Below, in pieces: positions 15,595 to 25,406 of a stretch of 64,000 nt of DNA (positions are counted from its first letter, which is position 1; the number at the start of each line of letters is the position of its first letter). Source of the stretch: Ignavibacteriales bacterium (GTDB lineage Bacteria; Bacteroidota; Ignavibacteria; UBA10030; SZUA-254); contig JACRMQ010000007.1 of NCBI GenBank assembly GCA_016214905.1, positions 1,312,774 to 1,376,773 on the forward strand. Reading direction: 5' to 3'. The notes below the pieces were generated by a model. It ran no database searches. It worked only from the letters and a program-made list of their open reading frames with translations, and was not told where the DNA came from. Made by a program: the position numbers and the translations under genes.

Positions 15595-17769
15595 TTGAAA
15601 AAGATAACAGTTGGAATATTACTTCTCGCAGTGTTGTTTGGTTGCTCGACTGAGAAATCGGTTAAGACATCACATCAACCGTTACCACCCAACCTTCCAA
15701 CAATAAATGCCGCCTACCTGGATACATTATCAAAAGATGAGATGGAATCGGCAATAAGCGACAGTTTGATTGCAGATTCTACTTATGATGAATTAACAGG
15801 CCAGTTACTGGAAGCGGCTCGTCAACATTATCTGAATGCCTTGGATGCAGAACAGGCAGGCGATTCAGTTCAAAGTATCAATGAATTTGAATATGCTATC
15901 GGAATTTTAAACGAACTTGCATTTTATCCGAATATCGAAAATAATCAGGATTTTAACGATCTATCTCATAGTCTCGTGGAAGATTATGAAAAATATATCG
16001 CGAACATCGATCGTCTTGGATCGCAAACCTCAATTTTCGCATTGCGGCAAAAATTGAATGAACTTGATGAGTTACAACCAGGACAAGACGAAGACACAAC
16101 TATTAAAGTCATAACCACAACTTCAGTCCCTCTTGTTATTAATGGTCATGTTGAGAAGAATATAGAATTTTTCCGTGGAAAAGGAAGAAAGCATTTTGAA
16201 CATTGGTTGTACAAAGGCGGCTTATATTTTCCGATGATGAGAAAAATCTTTCGGGAAGAAGGTGTGCCGGAAGAGTTAATGCATCTCTCGATGGTCGAAA
16301 GCGGCTTGAATCCGATCGCGCGTTCATGGGCGAAAGCCGTAGGAATATGGCAATTCATTAAAGGAACAGGAAAGTTGTACGGACTTCGAGGAAATTTTTG
16401 GTTTGATGAAAGAAGAGATTTCGAGAAAGCCACAAGAGCGGCTGCTCGTCATTTAAAAGATCTTTACACAGAATTCGGGGATTGGTATTTAGCGCTTGCC
16501 GCTTATAATTCTGGCGCCGGCAGAGTTTTTCGCGCAATAAGAAAAAGCGGCTCTCAAGATTTTTGGAAACTAAGACCCTTCCTCCCAAAGGAAACTAGAA
16601 ATTATGTCCCTCAATATATTGCCGTAACGGCGATGGCGCTTGATCCGGAAGGATATGGTTTTTCAGTAGTTCCTTCGGATCCATTGGCGTATGATTATGT
16701 CACCGTTGATGGTTCGCTCGATTTATCTGTGCTTGCAAAATGTGCCGGCACTGATGTGGGAACTTTAAAAGATTTGAATCCGGAATTATTACGCTGGTGT
16801 ACACCACCCGGGATCAATGATTACAATTTGAGAATTCCGGCTGGGAAACAATCATTATTTTCAGAAAACTATACCACCATTCCATCGAGTGAAAAACGTG
16901 ATTGGATTGTCCACAAAGTTCGTAAACGCGAATCGCTCGCATCAATTGCGAAGCGGTATGGTATTACAAGTGATATGATCGTTGAAGCGAACAGATTGCC
17001 GTCCAAGTCAATCAAGGCGGGAAAAGAATTGATAATACCTGTTCCGGAAACCGCGAATAAATATTTAGCGTCGATCACCGATGAAGGTGGTGACAAAAGT
17101 GAAAAGTCGAACAGTGTAGAGCGGGTAAATATATCTGAAAGAAAAAAGGGGAAATCGAAAGTCTCCTACCGTATTCGCAAAGGAGATACACTCGGAAAAT
17201 TAGCCGAATGGTTCGATGTTCGTATCTCTGATCTTAGGATATGGAATGGAATTCCATACGGAAGTTCAATCAAGGCGGGTGGAATATTGACCATATGGGT
17301 ACCAAAAGAACGAGCCGCTGAGGTTACAGCATTAAGCAACGTTTCAGAAACCGAACATGATAAAATGCTTTCATCAGGTGAACCGGAACCAAAAAGATAT
17401 TCGGAAAAAAAACACGCAGGTCCATACTGGGTGAAATATAAAATTAAATCAGGCGATAACCTTGGAAGTATAGCCAAAAAATATAGTGTGGCAATCGAAG
17501 ACCTTCGGAAGTGGAACGGTTTTACATCATCTACCATTCAAGCCGGACAAGTTATCGAAGTGTTGATTGAAGGAAATGGTTCATTATCCATGGCAGCAGC
17601 CAATGATACAGGTAAGAATAAAAAAGGGTTAACATATACGGTGAGGCGGGGCGATACACTCGAGAAAATCGCCGCTACATTCGGCGTAACGATTGAACAG
17701 TTGCGTAACTGGAACAGGTTACGAACATCAAGAATAGTTGTTGGACAAGAATTGTTCATCAATTCTTGA
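15595..17769 (+). CDS. mltD: Membrane-bound lytic murein transglycosylase D-like lipoprotein with four LysM domains
   Basis: A 724-residue lipoprotein starting at a TTG codon (no better ATG in frame): signal MKKITVGILLLAVLFGC with lipobox LFGC. A helical region (about 60-190) leads to an SLT catalytic domain (about 210-360) with the general acid Glu235 in LSMVESGLNP, plus AVGIWQFIKGTG and LALAAYNSGAG. Four LysM peptidoglycan-binding domains follow, near residues 437, 523, 613 and 678 (for example RKGDTLGKLAEWF and RRGDTLEKIAATF). It cleaves glycan strands of peptidoglycan to 1,6-anhydro ends, acting in the periplasm. E. coli MltD has two LysM domains, so four is an expanded version common in Bacteroidota. 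Its own promoter at 15522 is clear. Confidence 0.93.
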   Translation: MKKITVGILLLAVLFGCSTEKSVKTSHQPLPPNLPTINAAYLDTLSKDEMESAISDSLIADSTYDELTGQLLEAARQHYLNALDAEQAGDSVQSINEFEYAIGILNELAFYPNIENNQDFNDLSHSLVEDYEKYIANIDRLGSQTSIFALRQKLNELDELQPGQDEDTTIKVITTTSVPLVINGHVEKNIEFFRGKGRKHFEHWLYKGGLYFPMMRKIFREEGVPEELMHLSMVESGLNPIARSWAKAVGIWQFIKGTGKLYGLRGNFWFDERRDFEKATRAAARHLKDLYTEFGDWYLALAAYNSGAGRVFRAIRKSGSQDFWKLRPFLPKETRNYVPQYIAVTAMALDPEGYGFSVVPSDPLAYDYVTVDGSLDLSVLAKCAGTDVGTLKDLNPELLRWCTPPGINDYNLRIPAGKQSLFSENYTTIPSSEKRDWIVHKVRKRESLASIAKRYGITSDMIVEANRLPSKSIKAGKELIIPVPETANKYLASITDEGGDKSEKSNSVERVNISERKKGKSKVSYRIRKGDTLGKLAEWFDVRISDLRIWNGIPYGSSIKAGGILTIWVPKERAAEVTALSNVSETEHDKMLSSGEPEPKRYSEKKHAGPYWVKYKIKSGDNLGSIAKKYSVAIEDLRKWNGFTSSTIQAGQVIEVLIEGNGSLSMAAANDTGKNKKGLTYTVRRGDTLEKIAATFGVTIEQLRNWNRLRTSRIVVGQELFINS

Positions 17770-17818
17770 TACCGGATCGTACAAATTTCAATTCTTTTCT
17801 TATTTATAAAAATTTAAA

Positions 17819-18427
17819 TTATCTCCGCAAACTGCTCAATATGCGTGCAACATCTATTGATCCGGAAGTTATATTTTGAATTTCATTGATCGGAATTTTT
17901 AAATCATCATTTCCGTTTTTTAAAACGACTGCCGATCTCAACGGGATGTCGCCGTTTTCAAACAATCTCCTGAATTGCATCATCTGAACTCTCTTCTCTC
18001 CAATCTTTGATAATGTTGTCAGACCGCTGATGTAAAGTTCTGCCGGTTCAGACTTCCCCTTTAACATTATGCGAATATGTTCCAAATCAAAACTTATAAA
18101 TTGACCTTCCCAGACTTTATTTTCCGCAATTTTTGTGGTGATTTGGATATTCTCACCATATTGAGGTAATAGTTTGTTTAAGATCGATTGAGAAATAGTT
18201 TCGTTGTAAGAGATGGCATAATCGGGAATAGGAATATCCTGAACACCAATATATTGTCCTGTCATGATTTTTCCGGCTTTCGTGGTGATAGTAACGGCGT
18301 TCCCCTTTCCGATATCGGAACCATCCGGTATATCTTTGGTTGTCCATCCGGTTATGCTGCATCCGGGTAGTGAGAGAAATATTGTAATTGAGATTACAAC
18401 CAGTAGGTAAGAAGTTTGATGTCTCAT
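17819..18427 (-). CDS. Lipoprotein of unknown function
   Basis: A 202-residue protein with a lipoprotein signal: MRHQTSYLLVVISITIFLSLPGC, lipobox LPGC with Cys23. The mature part reads as beta-rich, beginning with GNAVTITTKAGKIMTGQYIGV, and contains two similar strand pairs of the type xITTKxxxxxxGQxI (residues about 45-60 and 95-115), suggesting an internal duplication. It ends in a basic helix (DVARILSSLRR). AAAGGAGC precedes the ATG. It converges with mltD across a 49-bp spacer that has no clear hairpin. I do not recognise a family. The small Gly-rich strand units resemble Sm/PRC-like barrels only in a general way, so no function is proposed. Confidence 0.6.
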   Translation of the reverse strand: MRHQTSYLLVVISITIFLSLPGCSITGWTTKDIPDGSDIGKGNAVTITTKAGKIMTGQYIGVQDIPIPDYAISYNETISQSILNKLLPQYGENIQITTKIAENKVWEGQFISFDLEHIRIMLKGKSEPAELYISGLTTLSKIGEKRVQMMQFRRLFENGDIPLRSAVVLKNGNDDLKIPINEIQNITSGSIDVARILSSLRR

Positions 18428-18695
18428 AGTTAGCTCCTTTAAAATTAATAAATATTTTGTGAGCTGTCGTATTACATATTATGATACGTAATAGATTTAT
18501 TTAGTTACATAAGATGCCTGCAAGATGACCAAAGTTTAAAAATAAATCTCGGTATCGGTTAATTGTACTATCTTGTTCTGCACACGATTTAGTGTATAAT
18601 CGTTATTGTTTTTCTTCCTCCTTTTTCGTAGATTATCACTGAATTTAATGCGTCCGTTTTTTTAAATTTTTAATTTTTAACTTTTTAATTGATCC

Positions 18696-18782
18696 GGAGA
18701 GGTGTCTGAGTGGTTGAAAGAGCCGGTCTCGAAAACCGGTGTAGGCGCAAGTCTATCGAGAGTTCGAATCTCTCCCTCTCCG
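18696..18782 (+). tRNA. tRNA-Ser(CGA)
   Basis: An 87-nt tRNA with acceptor GGAGAGG (18696-18702) paired to CCTCTCC (18775-18781) and discriminator G. The anticodon stem CCGGT/ACCGG encloses the loop CTCGAAA, so the anticodon is CGA, reading UCG. The long variable arm (GGCGCAAGTC region) and the TTCGAAT T-loop fit a class II serine tRNA. The CCA end is not encoded. Confidence 0.95.
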
Positions 18783-18836
18783 CTAAACTACGTTTAGCAG
18801 TTATAACTGACGACGCTCCGCAAGGAGCATAGTCAG
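18782..18836 (+). promoter_or_regulatory. Two hairpins directly downstream of tRNA-Ser
   Basis: GCTAAAC (18782-18788)/GTTTAGC (18792-18798) forms a perfect 7-bp hairpin beginning at the tRNA discriminator base. Next CTGAC (18807-18811)/GTCAG (18832-18836) encloses GCTCC/GGAGC with a GCAA tetraloop (18815-18828). There is no T-run, so a processing or termination role is only a guess. Confidence 0.45.
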
Positions 18837-18840
18837 GAAA

Positions 18841-18910
18841 ATATAATTCATTTTAATGATTCAATATTTAAATCATTCCAATTATTTCAATCATCCAATC
18901 ATTCTATATA
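18841..18910 (+). repeat. AT-rich AATCATTC-type microrepeat
   Basis: A degenerate short-period repeat (units such as AATGATTC, AATCATTCC, AATCATCC, AATCATTC) spans the spacer before the DegT gene. No clear ribosome site or promoter hexamers stand out within it. Confidence 0.4.
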
Positions 18911-18914
18911 AATT

Positions 18915-20033
18915 ATGAAAATCCCACTTGCAGATCTAAAAAAACAATATCAAACTATAAAACCGGAAATAGATTCCGCTATTCAAAATGTAATTGAAAA
19001 CACGCAATTCATACTGGGTAAAGCTGTCAGTGATTTCGAGCAAGAATTTGCAAAAGCTCATCAAGTAAAACATTGCATTGCAGTCGGCTCTGGTACTGAT
19101 GCACTCCACGCTGCTCTCTGGGCTTTAGATATTGGTGCTGGAGATGCGGTTGTAACAACACCTTTTACATTCATTGCGACCGTCGAAGCTATTTCTCTTA
19201 CCGGCGCTCAGCCGCTTTTCGTCGATATAGAGCCGAAGACATACACGATGGATCCGTTAAAGTTAGACGAGTTATTGAAATCTCCTCAGGGTAAAAATGT
19301 GAAAGCCATACTGCCGATACATTTGTACGGTCAACCGACGGCTATGGATGAAATTCAGAAAATTGCTTTGAAATATAATGTAAAAATAATTGAAGATGCC
19401 GCTCAATCTCATTTGGCAATGTACGACGGAAAATTCGTAGGCAACTTTGGTGAAGCCGCCTGTTTCAGCTTTTACCCTGGTAAAAATTTAGGAGCGTATG
19501 GTGAAGCCGGCGGAATCATTACGAACAATGATGAGTTTGCAAAGAAACTCCGTCAACTTCGCGATCATGGTCAGTCTGAAAAGTATAAACATCAATTCTG
19601 GGGACACAATTACCGGATGGACGGAATACAAGGTGCTGTGCTTGGTGTTAAGCTGAAATATCTCGCACAATGGACAGCAAAGCGGAGGGAGATAGCAGCA
19701 AAGTATAAGCAGGCATTCAGCGGCATCAGCGATCTGATTGTGCCGTACGAGTCACCTAAAGCAGTTCACGTTTATCACCAATTTGTTTTGAGGACAAAGA
19801 AACGGGCGGCATTTCAACAATACCTTACAGATAAAGAAATTGGAAACGCGCTTCATTATCCTATTCCGATTCATTTTCAGGAAGCATACAAGCATCTCGG
19901 TTACAAGCCCGGTGATTTTCCTGTAAGCGAAGCGTGTGCAAACGAAAATATATCAATACCGGCGCATCCTGAGATGACGGATGAGATGGTTGGCTATGTA
20001 ATTGATAATGTAAATAAATATTTTATTGGATAA
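18915..20033 (+). CDS. DegT/DnrJ/EryC1/StrS-family sugar aminotransferase
   Basis: A 372-residue PLP enzyme that transaminates a keto nucleotide-sugar in the cytoplasm. It shows the family order: IPLADLKKQY at the N-terminus, CIAVGSGTDALHAAL, TTPFTFIATVEAI, LPIHLYGQP, IEDAAQSH with the PLP-binding Asp, and the PLP-lysine motif CFSFYPGKNLGAYGEAG. The substrate cannot be fixed. The next two genes make UDP-glucuronate and probably UDP-xylose-type sugars, so a UDP-keto sugar is a fair guess. A second, different DegT enzyme (41646-42734) sits beside an FdtA homologue. The gene follows tRNA-Ser and is 178 bp from ugd, so it may be transcribed separately. Confidence 0.9.
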   Translation: MKIPLADLKKQYQTIKPEIDSAIQNVIENTQFILGKAVSDFEQEFAKAHQVKHCIAVGSGTDALHAALWALDIGAGDAVVTTPFTFIATVEAISLTGAQPLFVDIEPKTYTMDPLKLDELLKSPQGKNVKAILPIHLYGQPTAMDEIQKIALKYNVKIIEDAAQSHLAMYDGKFVGNFGEAACFSFYPGKNLGAYGEAGGIITNNDEFAKKLRQLRDHGQSEKYKHQFWGHNYRMDGIQGAVLGVKLKYLAQWTAKRREIAAKYKQAFSGISDLIVPYESPKAVHVYHQFVLRTKKRAAFQQYLTDKEIGNALHYPIPIHFQEAYKHLGYKPGDFPVSEACANENISIPAHPEMTDEMVGYVIDNVNKYFIG

Positions 20034-20211
20034 TCAGGTATTTCTTTCAATAAATTATCGTTTGATCTCATTCACGTTGAGTCAAATAAGATGATGAATT
20101 TTCCAATCATGAGGATTATTCCTTTCTTTGAATTTCTCCTCAAAAATCCATATACTATTCCCAATCTTGTAATCAAAAAATACTGATTATTAATCACATT
20201 AAGGATATTCA

Positions 20212-21513
20212 ATGAAAATTAGCGTTATTGGAACCGGCTATGTAGGACTTGTTGTTGGAACTTGTTTTGCCGAGACCGGCAACGATGTAATCTGTGCCGA
20301 CATTGACGAGCGAAAAATAAAAATGCTTAAAAAAGCAAAGTCACCTATCTACGAACCCGGTCTTGAAGAATTAATCAAAAAAAATATAATCGAGAAAAGA
20401 ATCACATTTACAACGAATATAACCCATACAATCAAATCGACCGATGTTATATTTCTTGCGTTGCCAACTCCGCCAATGGAAGACGGCTCGGCAGACCTAC
20501 AGCACGTGCTTGCCGTTGCAAAACAAATTGGACAAGGAATGAACGGTTATAAAGTAGTTGTGAATAAAAGCACCGTTCCTGTTGGCACTGCAGACAGGGT
20601 GAAAGAGGCAATCAGCAAATACACAAAACATCCGTTCGATGTCGTGTCAAATCCTGAATTTCTAAAAGAAGGCGCCGCAGTTATGGATTTTCTTAAACCC
20701 GACCGGATTGTTGTCGGTACCCGGAGTCCTCGCGCTATAAAGGCGATGGAAGAACTTTACGCCCCATTCATCAGAACAGGCAAACCATTTATCGTAATGG
20801 ATGAACGAAGTTCCGAGTTAACAAAATATGCCGCAAACTCCATGCTTGCGACGAAAATCTCATTCATGAACGAAATTGCAAATTTGTGTGAGCTCGTTGG
20901 AGCCGATGTTGAAATGGTTCGCAAAGGTGTAGGCAGCGATCCGCGCGTCGGGCCACAATTCCTTTTTGCCGGAGTCGGATACGGCGGTTCTTGTTTCCCG
21001 AAAGATGTAAGCGCTCTCGTTAAAACATCTGAAGAGTACAAATATAATTTTCAAATATTGAATTCAGTCATTGATGTGAATAAAACACAGCGCCTCTTAT
21101 TCACAAAAAAGATTTCCGCTCATTTCAAAAAGAATCTTAAGAATAAGAAGATTGCAGTGTGGGGTCTTTCTTTCAAGCCGAACACAGATGATATGCGGGA
21201 AGCACCTTCGGTAACAATTATCAAAGAATTACTGAAAGCCGGAGCAAAAGTTCATGCTTATGATCCTGTGGCTATGCACGAAGCAAAACGACATCTCGGT
21301 AATACCATAACATACGCGAAGCGCGATTACGATGCGCTTAGAGATGCCGACGCACTCGTTGTTGTAACGGAGTGGCACGAGTTCCGCGTACCCGACTTCA
21401 AAAAAATGAAAAAACTTATGAGAGGGAATGTAGTTTTCGACGGAAGAAATATTTACGATCCTATTGATATGCATAAAAAGGGATTTAAGTATTTCGGAAT
21501 AGGTCGAGGATAA
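20212..21513 (+). CDS. ugd: UDP-glucose 6-dehydrogenase
   Basis: A 433-residue NAD enzyme of the UDP-glucose/GDP-mannose dehydrogenase family that oxidises UDP-glucose twice to UDP-glucuronate. It has the N-terminal Rossmann motif [15 protein letters not shown], the [11 protein letters not shown] and [11 protein letters not shown] signatures, and the catalytic Cys261 in [12 protein letters not shown]. The C-terminal NAD/UDP domain includes [17 protein letters not shown]. Length is standard. AAGGATATTCA precedes the ATG. It lies 4 bp before a UDP-glucuronate decarboxylase-like gene, so the pair probably makes UDP-glucuronate and then a decarboxylated product for surface glycans. UDP-N-acetylhexosamine dehydrogenases are related, but the sequence reads as the glucose type. 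Confidence 0.93.
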   Translation: MKISVIGTGYVGLVVGTCFAETGNDVICADIDERKIKMLKKAKSPIYEPGLEELIKKNIIEKRITFTTNITHTIKSTDVIFLALPTPPMEDGSADLQHVLAVAKQIGQGMNGYKVVVNKSTVPVGTADRVKEAISKYTKHPFDVVSNPEFLKEGAAVMDFLKPDRIVVGTRSPRAIKAMEELYAPFIRTGKPFIVMDERSSELTKYAANSMLATKISFMNEIANLCELVGADVEMVRKGVGSDPRVGPQFLFAGVGYGGSCFPKDVSALVKTSEEYKYNFQILNSVIDVNKTQRLLFTKKISAHFKKNLKNKKIAVWGLSFKPNTDDMREAPSVTIIKELLKAGAKVHAYDPVAMHEAKRHLGNTITYAKRDYDALRDADALVVVTEWHEFRVPDFKKMKKLMRGNVVFDGRNIYDPIDMHKKGFKYFGIGRG

Positions 21514-21517
21514 ATCA

Positions 21518-22462
21518 ATGGCAATGAAGATTGTCTCGGTTGTTACAGGCGGTGCGGGCTTTCTTGGCTCGCACCTTTGTGACCGATTGCTCGCCGAAGG
21601 CCATAATGTAGTTTGTATCGATAATCTAATTACAGGTGATACAGCGAATATTGCCCATCTCGTTGGTCATGAAAAATTTTCGTTTGTCAAACACGACATA
21701 ACAAATTACATATTCATCGACGGACAGGTGGATAATGTTTTACATTTCGCTTCACCTGCCAGCCCGATAGATTATTTAAAACTTCCGATTCAAACGTTAA
21801 AAGTCGGATCTCTTGGAACACATAAAGCGCTTGGATTGGCAAAGGAAAAAAATGCTCGTTTTCTGATCGCGTCAACATCGGAAGTTTACGGCGATCCGCT
21901 GGTTCATCCTCAGGAAGAATCGTATTGGGGGAATGTTAATCCGATCGGGTTTCGCGGAGTTTACGATGAAGCAAAAAGATTTGCTGAGGCAATGACGATG
22001 GCATATCACCGATTTCATAATGTTGATACCCGGATCGTACGCATATTTAACACGTATGGTCCCCGGATGCGAATAAACGATGGACGTGCGATTCCTGCTT
22101 TCATGTCGCAAGCTATAAGAGGAGAAGATGTAACAGTTTTTGGTGATGGAAGTCAGACGAGAAGTGTTTGTTATGTTGATGATCTGATCGACGGTATCTA
22201 CAAACTGCTGATGTCCGATATTACGGAACCTGTTAATATCGGTAATCCTGATGAACTGCCGATGATCGATCTTGCCAAAGAAATAATTGAACTAACAGGG
22301 AGTAACAGTAAAATCATATTCAAAGAATTACCGGAAGATGATCCGAAAATTCGGCAACCGGATATCACGAAGGCGAAGAAATATCTCGGATGGGAACCAA
22401 AAGTGAACCGGATAGAAGGACTGAAAAAAACTTTGGAATATTTTCGGAAAAAAGTATCATAA
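21518..22462 (+). CDS. uxs: UDP-glucuronate decarboxylase (UDP-xylose synthase)-like SDR epimerase
   Basis: A 314-residue extended SDR protein with the NAD motif [16 protein letters not shown] (about residues 10-25), then [52 protein letters not shown], catalytic Tyr149 and Lys153 (YDEAK), and [10 protein letters not shown]. The SASPIDY and [15 protein letters not shown] strings are hallmarks of UDP-glucuronate decarboxylases, which convert UDP-glucuronate to UDP-xylose via a 4-keto intermediate. The placement directly after ugd supports that substrate. An in-frame ATG two codons in (21524) is an equal alternative start. It is the last gene of the sugar block; the next gene encodes an unrelated membrane-associated protein 25 bp away. 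Confidence 0.9.
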   Translation: MAMKIVSVVTGGAGFLGSHLCDRLLAEGHNVVCIDNLITGDTANIAHLVGHEKFSFVKHDITNYIFIDGQVDNVLHFASPASPIDYLKLPIQTLKVGSLGTHKALGLAKEKNARFLIASTSEVYGDPLVHPQEESYWGNVNPIGFRGVYDEAKRFAEAMTMAYHRFHNVDTRIVRIFNTYGPRMRINDGRAIPAFMSQAIRGEDVTVFGDGSQTRSVCYVDDLIDGIYKLLMSDITEPVNIGNPDELPMIDLAKEIIELTGSNSKIIFKELPEDDPKIRQPDITKAKKYLGWEPKVNRIEGLKKTLEYFRKKVS

Positions 22463-22487
22463 TCTTGTCCAAAATATTCAAGATGGT

Positions 22488-23426
22488 ATGATCAGTGGTA
22501 TAAAATCGCCGGTTTATTTTTTCCTATTGCTGATTTTGGGGCTGGGGCAAACGAACGCTTTTTCTTCTGACAATTATTCGACTCATCCTGATCCATCGGA
22601 TATAACATTCCAAAATATTCTGATCGAAAGTGACACTACTGAAAGAGTGAATTCAACTCGTCTTGCATTAGTTGGCGGCACTTTTCTTACTACGATGGCT
22701 GTGATACATATCTATCAGCAAAATGGGTGGTGGAAGGGTAACCGTGCCCCGTTTCATTTCAGAGAAGATTTAGTTTATGGTCTGTGGTTGGATAAGATCG
22801 GACATTTTTATGGAGGAGCGATTCTCGGTTATACGATGAGTAAATCGCTGGAGTGGGCTAATGTACCTGAAGAGAAAGCGGTCTGGATTGGTTCGGGTGG
22901 TGGATTGCTTTTTCAATCGTATGTTGAAATTGAGGATGGCTTTTCCAAGTGGGGATTTGACCGTGTGGATTGGGCTTTCGATCTCGGCGGTGCCGCACTT
23001 CCGGTTCTTAAATATTATTATCCTTCGTTGAAAAATTTTGATTTAAAATTCAGCTATCATCCTTCTGCTCTCCTGGGTAATCCCGGAGGTATAGGATTCA
23101 GAGGGCAAAAGCATTTAATGGTGGATGATTATGAGGGACAAACATTTTGGCTTAGTTTCAAAGTCCATAATCTTATCCCTGAAAGTGTTGAAATGTACTG
23201 GCCTTCATTTTTGTGCTTATCAATCGGATATGGCGCAAGGGGTATCGCCGATCCTAATCCGCGCCGGGTTTATTATATCGCGCCGGATATTGATATGACA
23301 AAGATAATCCCGGATAACACCAAATTTTTAAAAGCACTCGGTGAAGCGCTGAACTTTATTCATCTTCCTATGCCTGCTGTTCAATTCTCTTCTAATAAAC
23401 CGATCTGGTTCGGATTGTATTTTTAA
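22488..23426 (+). CDS. DUF2279 family secreted/membrane protein
   Basis: A 312-residue protein with a signal peptide (about 1-27) and the DUF2279 core at about 85-170: LDKIGHFYGGAILGYTMSKSLEWANVPEEKAVWIG, FQSYVEIEDGFSKWGFDRVDWAFDLGGA. The His-Phe-Tyr and DGFS/DRVDWAFD elements are the family's conserved positions and might form a polar site near the membrane surface. The C-terminal half has strand-like segments ending in Phe, so an outer-membrane location is possible. The family (YfiM-type lipoproteins in enterics) has no known activity. It may be co-transcribed with mntP, which begins 21 bp later. Confidence 0.75.
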   Translation: MISGIKSPVYFFLLLILGLGQTNAFSSDNYSTHPDPSDITFQNILIESDTTERVNSTRLALVGGTFLTTMAVIHIYQQNGWWKGNRAPFHFREDLVYGLWLDKIGHFYGGAILGYTMSKSLEWANVPEEKAVWIGSGGGLLFQSYVEIEDGFSKWGFDRVDWAFDLGGAALPVLKYYYPSLKNFDLKFSYHPSALLGNPGGIGFRGQKHLMVDDYEGQTFWLSFKVHNLIPESVEMYWPSFLCLSIGYGARGIADPNPRRVYYIAPDIDMTKIIPDNTKFLKALGEALNFIHLPMPAVQFSSNKPIWFGLYF

Positions 23427-23447
23427 TTTGTTTTCATAGGTTAAAAG

Positions 23448-24011
23448 TTGGACATAATCACAATCATATTGATAGCTTTTGGTTTGTCTATGGATGCCGT
23501 CGCTGTTGCGATCGGGATGGGTTTGTCTATTCACACTTTAAGAATTCAACATGGATTGATAATCGGATTATTCTTTGGCTTCTTTCAATCGATTATGCCT
23601 GTGATAGGATGGGCAGCGGGAAGATCATTTCAATCGGTAATGATGACAGCAGATCATTGGATCGCATTTGCGTTGTTAACAATAATCGGTTTGAAAATGA
23701 TTTACGAATCTATAAAAATTAAATCAGAAGAAGATGATGTAAAATCTCTTACGATATATTCTCTATTTACATTATCTGTGGCAACCAGTATCGATGCATT
23801 CGCAATTGGAATAAGCTTCGCTATGCTCGAGATGTCTATTGTAACGCCGATAATAATTATTGGATGTATAACATTTATTCTCTCATTCCTGGGGGTTGGT
23901 TTTGGAAAGCACGTAGGGAAATTATTACCTAAAAAAATTGAGATTGTTGGCGGAATTGTATTGATCGCGATCGGTATCAAAATACTTATCGAGCATGTCG
24001 GGAATTTCTGA
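23448..24011 (+). CDS. mntP: Putative manganese efflux pump MntP
   Basis: A 187-residue membrane protein with six predicted helices in two homologous halves. The diagnostic acidic motifs are present in both: SMDAVAVAIGMGL in helix 1 and TSIDAFAIGISFA in helix 4, whose Asp residues are needed for Mn(II) export in characterised MntP proteins. Length is typical (about 185-190). The start is a TTG codon at 23448 followed by GACATAATC; there is no upstream ATG in frame with a signal. Export of Mn(II) guards against overload and tunes the Mn pool that protects against oxidants, which fits with the MsrA and peroxiredoxin genes that follow. Confidence 0.92.
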   Translation: MDIITIILIAFGLSMDAVAVAIGMGLSIHTLRIQHGLIIGLFFGFFQSIMPVIGWAAGRSFQSVMMTADHWIAFALLTIIGLKMIYESIKIKSEEDDVKSLTIYSLFTLSVATSIDAFAIGISFAMLEMSIVTPIIIIGCITFILSFLGVGFGKHVGKLLPKKIEIVGGIVLIAIGIKILIEHVGNF

Positions 24012-24082
24012 CTTTGAGTAGGATGAAAATACCGTAGATTGAAACCTTTCGGGGAATTATTCTGTTATAATTGCAGATTCAT

Positions 24083-24760
24083 ATGAGACACTCGAACAGC
24101 TTTTTAAATTCTATATTATGTATCATTATCGTTACGTTTTTAGGCATATCAAGTTCAAAAACGGGAAATCGTTCTATGCAAAATCCTGAGAATCATTCTG
24201 CAATAAATCGAGAATCAGACACATTGGAAACAGTAACACTTGGTGCAGGTTGTTTCTGGTGTGTTGAGGCAATCTTTCAGAATTTGGAAGGTGTGTATTC
24301 GGTTGTGTCAGGTTATTCAGGTGGAACTGTAAAAAATCCTACATACGAAGATGTTTGCACCGGCAAAACAGGTCATGCCGAAGTTGCGCAGATAAAATAT
24401 GACCCAAGAATGTTATCATTCGATGAATTGCTGGAAGTGTACTGGTCGAGTCATGATCCAACAACTCTGAACAGGCAAGGATCGGATGTTGGTACGCAAT
24501 ATCGGTCGGTTATCTTCTACCATAATCCGCGCCAAAAAGAGTTGGCGGAAAAGTATAAGAAGAAACTGAATTCTGAGCATGCTTTTGAAAATCCGGTTAT
24601 CACCGAGATAAGTGCCATAAAAGAATTTTATAAAGCAGAAAATTATCATCAAAATTATTTCAATGAGAACCCGAATAAACCTTATTGCCAATTTGTAATA
24701 CGACCAAAGCTGGAAAAATTTGAAAAGATATTTAAAAACAAAATTAAAAAGAAGCATTAA
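24083..24760 (+). CDS. msrA: Peptide methionine-(S)-sulfoxide reductase MsrA, secreted form
   Basis: From the ATG at 24083 it is 225 residues: an N-terminal hydrophobic signal/anchor (about 8-24), a variable linker, then the MsrA domain with the catalytic Cys57 in GCFWCVEA. Family motifs follow: GVYSVVSGYSGG, GKTGHAEVAQ, YWSSHDPTTLNRQGSDVGTQYRS, EFYKAENYHQNYF and a second Cys in PYCQFVI. It reduces methionine sulfoxide (S form) in proteins, using thioredoxin-type donors. The signal segment suggests it repairs periplasmic or envelope proteins. A TTG at 24071 is in frame but the ATG is preferred. No MsrB domain is fused or adjacent. Confidence 0.93.
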   Translation: MRHSNSFLNSILCIIIVTFLGISSSKTGNRSMQNPENHSAINRESDTLETVTLGAGCFWCVEAIFQNLEGVYSVVSGYSGGTVKNPTYEDVCTGKTGHAEVAQIKYDPRMLSFDELLEVYWSSHDPTTLNRQGSDVGTQYRSVIFYHNPRQKELAEKYKKKLNSEHAFENPVITEISAIKEFYKAENYHQNYFNENPNKPYCQFVIRPKLEKFEKIFKNKIKKKH

Positions 24761-24920
24761 TTGGTTTTGGAATTCAATTCGGGATTTGATATAATTAACC
24801 CATAACAATAATTTTGTCTGCATCTTTGAGGTAATATCTGCATCAAATGGGTATGTTTCATGGGAATCATGATTTGAGCGATTTATCAACTTTATCTTAT
24901 CTTATTGAAAGGAAATATGT

Positions 24921-25391
24921 ATGTTGTTAACAACTGGAACTAAAGCACCTGAATTTAAATTATTTGACACTGAAAGAAAAGAGCGTTCTCTTTCAGAATT
25001 TTTAACAAGTAAAACTCTTCTTGCATTTTATCCGGGCGCATTCACCGGCGTTTGCACGAAGGAACTATGCGCGTTCAGAGATGCGATGGCAAACTTTAAT
25101 AATTTAAACGCGCAGGTCGTTGGGATCAGTGTTGATGGACCGTTTGCTAATAAAGCATTTGCCGATCAAAATAAATTATCGTTCCCCCTTTTGAGCGATT
25201 ATACTTCCGAGGTCAGTAAAATTTACGGCGGTGTTCACTATGACTTTGCGGGATTGAAAGGATATACGGCATCGAAACGTGCTGTTTTCATCATAGATAA
25301 AAATGGAATCGTAAAATATTCATGGATTACAGACAATCCCGGGGTAGAGCCACCGTACGATGAAATCAATAAAGCTTTAGCTTCAATGTAA
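24921..25391 (+). CDS. Peroxiredoxin (AhpE/BCP-like redoxin)
   Basis: A 156-residue thiol peroxidase. Peroxidatic Cys45 and a second Cys50 lie in FTGVCTKELCAFRD, the short-gap two-Cys arrangement seen in AhpE- and BCP-type enzymes. Also visible are YPGAFTGVC, VVGISVDGPFANKAFADQ, FPLLSDY and AVFIIDKNGIVKY. It reduces hydrogen or alkyl peroxides in the cytoplasm with electrons from thioredoxin or a similar donor. TGAAAGGAAATATGT gives a good ribosome site. A possible promoter TTGAGC (24874-24879) with TATCTT (24898-24903) lies upstream with an 18-bp gap. It is the first of three successive peroxiredoxin genes. Confidence 0.92.
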   Translation: MLLTTGTKAPEFKLFDTERKERSLSEFLTSKTLLAFYPGAFTGVCTKELCAFRDAMANFNNLNAQVVGISVDGPFANKAFADQNKLSFPLLSDYTSEVSKIYGGVHYDFAGLKGYTASKRAVFIIDKNGIVKYSWITDNPGVEPPYDEINKALASM

Positions 25392-25406
25392 GTGTTAATT
25401 ATTAGC

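Noticed and set aside
24416..24889. A 157-codon minus-strand frame over the end of msrA
   Set aside because: It overlaps the conserved MsrA core and has a low-complexity hydrophobic product, so it is a shadow.
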